Origin: Geobacter sp. UBA6802
Lineage (GTDB): Bacteria; Desulfobacterota; Desulfuromonadia; Geobacterales; Pseudopelobacteraceae
Length of the DNA stretch: 9,589 bases
Reading direction: 5' to 3'
NCBI GenBank assembly: GCA_002452325.1
Contig: DKFG01000273.1
Coordinates: 1 to 9,589 of the forward strand
Shown here: piece by piece, positions 5,372 to 9,589 of the stretch
How positions within the stretch are numbered: the first letter of the stretch is position 1
Layout: the number at the start of each line of letters is the position of its first letter
Notes under the pieces: model-generated
The model's input: the letters and a program-made list of their open reading frames with translations, nothing else
Database searches by the model: none
What the model was told of the DNA's origin: nothing
Position numbers and translations under genes: made by a program

Positions 5372-7311
5372 GAGGTTGTTCTGCCTATGGCAAGGATTGT
5401 GATGTCGTCGGCCTGGGCTGCACCGGCGGCAAAGGTGGCTACACGGTCAAACAACAGATCAGCCAACCCTGATGCCGGGCCACCCTCAGCCACAGCTGCC
5501 AGCAGCTGATCTTCTCCAAAAAAGGCGCTGTCGGGGTTTAACGCCTCAGTTACTCCATCGGTATAGAGCAGCAGCAGATCACCGGCTGCCAGATCAAGTT
5601 GTCCTTCAACATAGCGGTACTCATCCAGGCATCCGGCTGCCAGACCAGGCTGTAGCTCCATAAACACCGGCTTCTGTCCAACCTTAAGCAGCACCGGCGG
5701 ATTGTGGCCGGCATTGGCGTAACGCAGCTCGCCGCTGGCTATATCAAGGATGCCGCACAGGATCGTGACAAACATGCAGGAATCATTACCCCGTGACAGT
5801 TCATTGTTAATACGGATCAGTGCCTCGGCAGGGCTGATCCCCTCCTGCTGCAGGACGGCTCTGGCCAGGCTGACCGTAATCGCCATATAGAGGGCAGCCG
5901 GCACCCCTTTGCCGGAGACATCTCCGATGATGAAAAAGACACGCTGTTCATCCAGCAGACGGACATCGTAAAAATCCCCACCCACCTCACGGGCAGGCCG
6001 ACAGAGGGCGGACAGCTGCAGGGCAGACCGTCGGGGGAGTTCATGGGGGAGCATGGCCATCTGCAGATCATGGGCAATGGCCAGCTCACTGGCCATCCGC
6101 TCTTTGGCAGCGGTTGTTTCAGTCAGACGTTCAATGTACGACTTCAGGTCTTGCTGCATCTGCACAAAGGCCTGGGCCAGCTGCCCCACCTCGCCGCCTG
6201 CCTGCACCGGTAACGGCAGATCCAGTTGGCCTTCTGCCACCTGTTGCACCACACCGGTCATGGTAACCAACGGCCTGGTAACGGTTCGGGCGGTGAGGAT
6301 AATGGTGATCAGCAACAGCAGGAATCCGCCGGCACAGTAGAAGGCAATCACCCGGCTGGCCTTATAGGCATCGGCCAGCATCGCCTCGGCAGGAAAGACC
6401 ACTGCCAGAGACCAGCCGGTGGAGGGAACCGGGGCGTAATAGATCCAGCTCTCAGTACCGTAGATGTTGCGCCCCTTGACAAAGCCGCTGTCGCCGCGGC
6501 CAATAGCAAGGCCCACCTCTTTGAGCATCCGGCTGTCCATACGCTCTGCCACGGAGAAGATGGTCTCCTTCAGCACCAGGGCACGATCCGGGTGGGCCAG
6601 ATAGACCCCTTTACGGGAAAAAAGGGCGGCATAGCCGTTGTTGTACAACCGAAGGCCGGTAATCTGACGCCCCAGCCAGTCGATGGAAACATCAGCAGTG
6701 GCAATACCGGTTAAGAGACGCGGCCCACCCTTCACCTGACGATAAAAGGGGACGGAATAGGTGGTCATGACCACATTTCCGCCCCCTTCATCAAAATAGG
6801 GCTCACTCCAGACCGGTGCCTTCAGCTCCTTCGGCTGCCGGTACCAGTCCTTGTTCGGGTAGTCGTAGGCAAGGGTTGCCAGGCTGGCGTATGCGATGCT
6901 GTTGTTGAGCCGCTTGAAGTAGTAGGGAGCAAAGGCCTTGCCGTCCAGCGGTGAGCGGTCAGCCTCAAAGGCGATGGTAGTGCCGAAGACTTCGTCATTG
7001 GCAGCCACATGGCCACGAGCAAGACTGCGTACCCCTTCCGGAGTCAGCCGGGAAGCCCGTTCCAGCGCCGCCACCAGATTTTTCTGATCCCGAACAACGC
7101 CCCGCACGGCATCATCAATGCTCTGTACCGCCGCCTGCACCACATCACGGGCATGGGCCTGCACCTGACGCTCCACCATCTCTGCGGTGTAGCGATAATT
7201 GACCCAGAACACCACCGCGAAGATAACGCCTGAGGCCACAGTAAGGGCCAACACCAGGCGTGCGGTAATCCCCAGCCGTGTCATCAGAGGGGCGCCAACA
7301 GGCGCTTGCAT
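5368..7311 (-). CDS. Membrane sensor PP2C-type phosphatase (TM-dCache-TM-HAMP-SpoIIE/RsbU)
   Basis: A 647-aa inner-membrane receptor whose cytoplasmic Ser/Thr phosphatase domain probably dephosphorylates the STAS antagonist encoded just upstream. Order: TM1 about 14-36; extracytoplasmic dCache about 45-315, with DWYRQP, WSEPYFDEGGGNVVMTTYSVPFY and TADVSIDWLG as expected for a small-molecule-binding Cache fold; TM2 about 320-340; HAMP about 341-395; short coiled linker; and an RsbU/SpoIIE-type PP2C domain about 405-645. Metal-site motifs are all present: GGDFYD (444-449), GDVSGKG (463-469), NAGHNPP (533-539), YTDGVTEA (583-590) and ADDITIL (634-640). The likely start is the ATG at 7311, 12 nt after the STAS stop, but no good ribosome binding site precedes it; an internal ATG at codon 10 is an alternative. 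The gene overlaps the hydroxylase gene by 4 nt. The ligand is unknown. Confidence 0.93.
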   Translation of the reverse strand: MQAPVGAPLMTRLGITARLVLALTVASGVIFAVVFWVNYRYTAEMVERQVQAHARDVVQAAVQSIDDAVRGVVRDQKNLVAALERASRLTPEGVRSLARGHVAANDEVFGTTIAFEADRSPLDGKAFAPYYFKRLNNSIAYASLATLAYDYPNKDWYRQPKELKAPVWSEPYFDEGGGNVVMTTYSVPFYRQVKGGPRLLTGIATADVSIDWLGRQITGLRLYNNGYAALFSRKGVYLAHPDRALVLKETIFSVAERMDSRMLKEVGLAIGRGDSGFVKGRNIYGTESWIYYAPVPSTGWSLAVVFPAEAMLADAYKASRVIAFYCAGGFLLLLITIILTARTVTRPLVTMTGVVQQVAEGQLDLPLPVQAGGEVGQLAQAFVQMQQDLKSYIERLTETTAAKERMASELAIAHDLQMAMLPHELPRRSALQLSALCRPAREVGGDFYDVRLLDEQRVFFIIGDVSGKGVPAALYMAITVSLARAVLQQEGISPAEALIRINNELSRGNDSCMFVTILCGILDIASGELRYANAGHNPPVLLKVGQKPVFMELQPGLAAGCLDEYRYVEGQLDLAAGDLLLLYTDGVTEALNPDSAFFGEDQLLAAVAEGGPASGLADLLFDRVATFAAGAAQADDITILAIGRTTS

Positions 7312-7323
7312 GACAGCATTGGG

Positions 7324-7659
7324 TTAGGTCAGTGAGGCACAGGCCTCATCAACCGTTGGATAGGAGGACAGGATCGTCAGGAAGCCGGACATCCGGAATA
7401 CCTCTTCCACGGTGCCGCTCAGGCAACACAGGGCCAGTGTTCCGTTTTTGGCCTTAAGCTGCTTGGCTGCTGCCAGCAGCGAACGTAAGCCTGCGCTACT
7501 GATGTAGTCAAGAGCCTGCATGTTCAGTACAAAAGCGGTGGCGCCTCCGGAAAGCTGTTCGGCAAACCAACGGTCAAACTCAACGGTAGTCATGGCATCC
7601 ATTCTGCCTGCCAGACTCACAACAACGGCTGCATCTTTCTTGACTGAGCTTATCTGCAT
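7324..7659 (-). CDS. STAS-domain anti-sigma factor antagonist
   Basis: A 111-aa single-domain protein of the SpoIIAA/RsbV type. The opening MQISSVKKDAAVVVSLAGRMD strand-turn pattern and the central FVLNMQALDYISSAGLRSLL are diagnostic. Ser54/Ser55, following Asp51, occupy the phosphorylation site, and Ser55 is the likelier acceptor. In the family, the unphosphorylated antagonist binds an anti-sigma or other switch kinase and frees its partner; a PP2C phosphatase resets it. The gene 12 nt downstream encodes exactly such a phosphatase, so the two form a signalling pair. No HATPase switch kinase is in the window. The start at 7659 is supported by GGGGAG (7668-7673) 8 nt upstream. It follows the EF-hand gene by 40 nt with no terminator, so shared transcription is likely. 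Confidence 0.92.
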   Translation of the reverse strand: MQISSVKKDAAVVVSLAGRMDAMTTVEFDRWFAEQLSGGATAFVLNMQALDYISSAGLRSLLAAAKQLKAKNGTLALCCLSGTVEEVFRMSGFLTILSSYPTVDEACASLT

Positions 7660-7667
7660 CTGTGTAT

Positions 7668-7673
7668 CTCCCC
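7668..7673 (-). promoter_or_regulatory. Strong ribosome binding site of the STAS gene
   Basis: GGGGAG on the minus strand, with 8 nt to the ATG at 7659. It is the best ribosome binding site in this gene cluster, in contrast to the weak one before the phosphatase. Confidence 0.65.
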
Positions 7674-7699
7674 TTTATTGTCGATTAAATTCCGGCCTG

Positions 7700-8038
7700 T
7701 TAGAACTTCCAGAGGATAAAGCCGTCCTGAGACGCCCGACTCCACTCCTTACGACTGACATACCCATCCTTGTCGCTATCAAGCGATTCAAACAGCTTGT
7801 GCTTCTGATCTGCGGTCAGGGCAGCGGCCTTGCCGTCCTTGACCATGTCACGATGAACCACCAGGTCTTTTCCATCTGCGCCTTTAGCCGCAACAATATC
7901 ACTTTTCAGCAGCTCTTCCCGGCTGAGATGACCGCTCTGATCGGTATCCAGCTTATTGAACAAACTGTCCGCCGCACCAACCGTCTGCGACCCCAGACAC
8001 ACCATCACGGCCATAACCATTCCTATCAACCGGTTCAT
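7700..8038 (-). CDS. Small exported protein with two EF-hands
   Basis: A 112-aa protein with an N-terminal Sec signal peptide (MNRLIGMVMAVMVCLGSQTVGAA, cleavage likely after residue 23), so the product should be periplasmic or secreted. Two canonical 12-residue calcium loops follow: DTDQSGHLSREE (31-42) and DSDKDGYVSRKE (87-98), each with acidic residues at positions 1, 3 and 12 and Gly at 6. The 44-residue spacer between them is lysine- and alanine-rich. Cys14 lies in the signal peptide but the lipobox is poor, so a lipoprotein is unlikely. Start: ATG at 8038, with AGGAG 7 nt upstream; an adjacent ATG at 8041 is possible, while a longer upstream frame lacks a signal peptide at its N-terminus and is rejected. 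It precedes the STAS gene by 40 nt. A calcium-sensing or buffering role is inferred from the loops. Confidence 0.9.
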   Translation of the reverse strand: MNRLIGMVMAVMVCLGSQTVGAADSLFNKLDTDQSGHLSREELLKSDIVAAKGADGKDLVVHRDMVKDGKAAALTADQKHKLFESLDSDKDGYVSRKEWSRASQDGFILWKF

Positions 8039-8045
8039 CATTACG

Positions 8046-8050
8046 CTCCT
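8046..8050 (-). promoter_or_regulatory. Ribosome binding site deciding the EF-hand protein start
   Basis: AGGAG on the minus strand stands 7 nt before the ATG at 8038 and 4 nt before the ATG at 8041. It places the start directly before the signal peptide and excludes the longer open frame reaching 8137. Confidence 0.65.
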
Positions 8051-8103
8051 GATTTTAGTAGTCAAGTAACTGCAACAGAGAAACAAAGCAGCGCCTGAGG
8101 GAT

Positions 8104-8310
8104 TCACCCCCCCAGATAGCGCGTCAGCTCCTCGCACAGGGTCTGGGGGTACAACAGGCGTGCCGGTATCTTCTCGCCGCCAAAAAACTCCTCCCGCCAG
8201 GGTTGACGCTTAACCCAGGCCATTAACTGCTCCCACCCCTGCCAAGTAGTGAAATCAACGCCGTGAATGTTGGTCAACTGCTCTAGAAATGTCTGTTCGT
8301 AGGAAGCCAT
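8104..8310 (-). CDS. Small hypothetical protein, 68 aa, tryptophan-rich
   Basis: I do not recognise this family. The protein is soluble-looking, with no signal peptide or membrane segment. It carries four tryptophans in a short central stretch (TTWQGWEQLMAWVKRQPWREEFF) and a C-terminal part reading KIPARLLYPQTLCEELTRYLGG. The start at 8310 is chosen because AGGAG lies 5 nt upstream and a TATACT -10 box (8342-8347) is placed correctly; the open frame extends eight residues further to 8334 without better signals. It is the first gene of the minus-strand cluster, 65 nt before the EF-hand gene, and is divergent from ettA. Gene-like spacing, ribosome binding site and promoter support it as real. 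No function is proposed. Confidence 0.7.
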   Translation of the reverse strand: MASYEQTFLEQLTNIHGVDFTTWQGWEQLMAWVKRQPWREEFFGGEKIPARLLYPQTLCEELTRYLGG

Positions 8311-8341
8311 GCACACTCCTGTGTATCGTAACAACGGGGCA

Positions 8342-8369
8342 AGTATAACCGGCTCGTCAGGATACGCAA
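8342..8369 (-). promoter_or_regulatory. Candidate sigma-70 promoter for the five-gene minus-strand cluster
   Basis: On the minus strand, TTGCGT (8364-8369) and TATACT (8342-8347) are separated by 16 nt, about 32 nt before the 68-aa gene start. The -10 matches consensus at 5 of 6 positions; the -35 is weak (3 of 6). Confidence 0.5.
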
Positions 8370-8402
8370 GTCATGGCAGCAGAAAAAAACGTTTGTCGCT
8401 GT

Positions 8403-8414
8403 AGCAGATCTGCT
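8403..8414. other. 12-bp palindrome in the divergent intergenic region
   Basis: AGCAGATCTGCT is a perfect palindrome, nested next to an 8-bp inverted repeat GGCAGCAG (8375-8382) and CTGCTGCC (8410-8417). It lies between the two divergent promoters and could be an operator. Otherwise, the 8370-8529 stretch holds nothing I recognise. Confidence 0.3.
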
Positions 8415-8529
8415 GCCAAATACAGCCTTGCAGCTCCAAACCTTTTTTCATATAGCACAAAATCCGGTCGGTACCACTAAAAAGCCGCAGAATATGCAAG
8501 ATTGCGCTGAGATGCCGACTGCTTGGAGA

Positions 8530-8558
8530 TTGACAGACTGCCTGCGGCATGCAATAAA
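8530..8558 (+). promoter_or_regulatory. ettA: Sigma-70-type promoter of ettA
   Basis: A perfect TTGACA -35 box (8530-8535), a 17-nt spacer and AATAAA (8553-8558, 4 of 6 matches) give a predicted start near 8565, about 30 nt before the GTG start codon. Confidence 0.65.
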
Positions 8559-8582
8559 AAGCTCCTTTACCAAACCAAGTTC

Positions 8583-8587
8583 GGAGG
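8583..8587 (+). promoter_or_regulatory. ettA: Ribosome binding site of ettA
   Basis: GGAGG with 8 nt to the GTG at 8596. The other in-frame GTG (8590) would be only 2 nt away, so this site fixes the start codon. Confidence 0.7.
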
Positions 8588-8595
8588 TTGTGTCC

Positions 8596-9589
8596 GTGAG
8601 CGTCGATGATAAAAAGATAATCTACAGCATGATGCGGGTTTCCAGGTTTTATGACAAAAAGCCGATCATCAAGGACATTTCCCTTTCCTATTTTTATGGT
8701 GCCAAGATAGGTGTGCTGGGTCTGAACGGCTCCGGCAAATCCACCCTGCTGAACATCATGGCCGGTGTGGACACTGAATTCAACGGTCAGGCCGTGCTCT
8801 CCCCCGGCTACAGCGTAGGTTATCTGGAGCAGGAACCAAAACTGGATGAAGACAAAACGGTGCGGCAGATTGTGGAACAGGGCGTACAGGAGATCGTTGA
8901 CCTGCTGGCCGAGTTTAACGGCATCACCGATAAATTTTCCGAGCCGGATGCTGACTTTGAAAAACTCTGCGACCGTCAGGCCATGTTGCAGGAAAAACTG
9001 GACCATGCAGAGGCATGGGATCTGGATTCTCGTCTGGAGCTGGCCATGGATGCGTTGCGCTGTCCGGTCGGCGATACACCGATCAAGGTCCTGTCCGGTG
9101 GCGAGAAACGCCGGGTGGCGCTCTGCCGGTTACTGTTGCAAAAGCCCGACATCCTGCTGCTGGACGAGCCCACCAACCACCTGGACGCCGAGACCGTGGC
9201 CTGGCTGGAAAAACACCTCCACAGCTATCCCGGCACCGTGATTGCCGTGACCCACGACCGCTATTTCCTGGACAATGTGGCCGGCTGGATTCTGGAGCTG
9301 GATCGGGGCGAGGGAATTCCCTGGAAAGGCAACTACTCCTCCTGGCTGGAGCAGAAAAAAGACCGGCTGGCGGTTGAGGAAAAACAGGAGAGCGACCGGC
9401 AAAAAACGCTGCAACGCGAACTGGAGTGGATCAGGATGTCGCCCAAAGGGCGTCACGCCAAGTCCCAGGCCCGGATCAGCGCCTATGAAGATCTGGTTGC
9501 CGACACCGGTGACAAGCGTTCCAAGGAACTGGAAATCTATATCCCCCCCGGACCACGGCTGGGCGATATCGTGATCGAGGCGGACAATG
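8596..9589 (+). CDS. ettA: EttA-type ABC-F translation factor, 3' end outside the window
   Basis: The first 331 residues of an ABC-F ATPase very like E. coli EttA (energy-dependent translational throttle), which binds the ribosomal E site and gates elongation according to the ATP/ADP ratio. Visible: Walker A GLNGSGKST (42-50), the arm insertion (about 90-140), signature LSGGE (166-170), Walker B LLLDEP with Glu191, and H-loop His220. Also visible is the long inter-domain linker (about 245-310), including the WILELDRGEGIPW-GNYSSWLEQK stretch conserved in EttA and the basic SPKGRHAKSQARI part that contacts P-site tRNA in the family. The frame is open to the last base; the second ATPase domain (about 220 residues) is missing. 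Start: GTG at 8596, with GGAGG (8583-8587) 8 nt upstream; the GTG at 8590 is too close to it. It has no membrane domain, so it is not a transporter. Confidence 0.95.
   Translation, partial: MSVDDKKIIYSMMRVSRFYDKKPIIKDISLSYFYGAKIGVLGLNGSGKSTLLNIMAGVDTEFNGQAVLSPGYSVGYLEQEPKLDEDKTVRQIVEQGVQEIVDLLAEFNGITDKFSEPDADFEKLCDRQAMLQEKLDHAEAWDLDSRLELAMDALRCPVGDTPIKVLSGGEKRRVALCRLLLQKPDILLLDEPTNHLDAETVAWLEKHLHSYPGTVIAVTHDRYFLDNVAGWILELDRGEGIPWKGNYSSWLEQKKDRLAVEEKQESDRQKTLQRELEWIRMSPKGRHAKSQARISAYEDLVADTGDKRSKELEIYIPPGPRLGDIVIEADN

Noticed and set aside
5372..5400. Terminator or separate promoter between the phosphatase and hydroxylase genes
   Set aside because: The genes overlap by 4 nt, and no hairpin or promoter-like pair is evident near the junction.
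7292..7305. Small inverted repeat GCGCC-AACA-GGCGC at the phosphatase start
   Set aside because: It is only 5 bp and lies within coding sequence of high G/C content, so chance is the simplest explanation.
8039..8137. N-terminal extension of the EF-hand protein
   Set aside because: The longer frame would bury the signal peptide and has no ribosome binding site; AGGAG points to the ATG at 8038.
8371..9006. 211-codon minus-strand open frame
   Set aside because: It is largely antisense to ettA, which is unmistakable on the plus strand; the non-overlapping part shows no gene signals.
8846..9241. 131-codon plus-strand open frame
   Set aside because: It is an out-of-frame reading of ettA. The frame from 8596 carries Walker A, signature and Walker B.

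Overview
The window looks like a chromosomal segment of a Gram-negative, anaerobe-type bacterium, most plausibly a Geobacter/Trichlorobacter-like member of the Desulfuromonadota. That placement is an inference from gene style: a dCache-HAMP-PP2C sensor phosphatase, a molybdenum hydroxylase, a small exported EF-hand protein, and an EttA-type ABC-F protein that resembles proteobacterial EttA closely. No taxonomic marker gene is present. Two kinds of DNA meet near position 3030: a visibly more A/T-rich accessory segment (about 1-3020), and a G/C-richer, densely packed conserved segment (about 3030-9589).

Accessory segment. A caspase-like (peptidase C14) gene reads on the minus strand from 2967. 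It has been split near its 3' end by a complete IS1380-family insertion sequence (202-1892, 1691 bp). The IS has a full-length 448-aa transposase, 13-bp perfect terminal inverted repeats and a 5-bp target duplication GTGAA (197-201 and 1893-1897). Removing the IS and one GTGAA copy joins the two halves in frame and gives a 412-aa protein. The missing last 53 residues lie at 33-194. In its present state the caspase gene ends at a TGA inside the IS terminal repeat, leaving a 359-aa product that keeps both catalytic residues. Its C-terminal half matches nothing I recognise, and no partner gene is visible. A short hairpin (14-30) follows the original stop codon, and a perfect 15-bp inverted repeat (3028-3059) lies upstream of the gene.

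Conserved segment, minus strand. Five genes run head to tail from 8310 down to 3080: a 68-aa unknown protein, a 112-aa exported protein with two EF-hands, a 111-aa STAS anti-sigma-factor antagonist, a 647-aa membrane sensor phosphatase (TM-dCache-TM-HAMP-PP2C), and a 763-aa molybdopterin-binding subunit of the xanthine dehydrogenase/aldehyde oxidase family. Gaps are 65, 40 and 12 nt, then a 4-nt ATGA overlap, so at least the last four are probably one transcript. The STAS protein and the phosphatase form two parts of a partner-switching module: an extracytoplasmic signal would activate the phosphatase, which would dephosphorylate the antagonist. The matching kinase is not in the window, and neither are the Fe-S and FAD subunits usual for the hydroxylase.

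Conserved segment, plus strand. Diverging from the 68-aa gene is ettA (8596 to beyond the window end), with a GTG start and a good sigma-70-like promoter (8530-8558). The 285-bp divergent intergenic region holds promoter candidates in both directions and one 12-bp palindrome. I found no tRNA, rRNA, CRISPR array, attachment site or phage gene. The most interesting object is the IS-split bacterial caspase with its uncharacterised C-terminal region.
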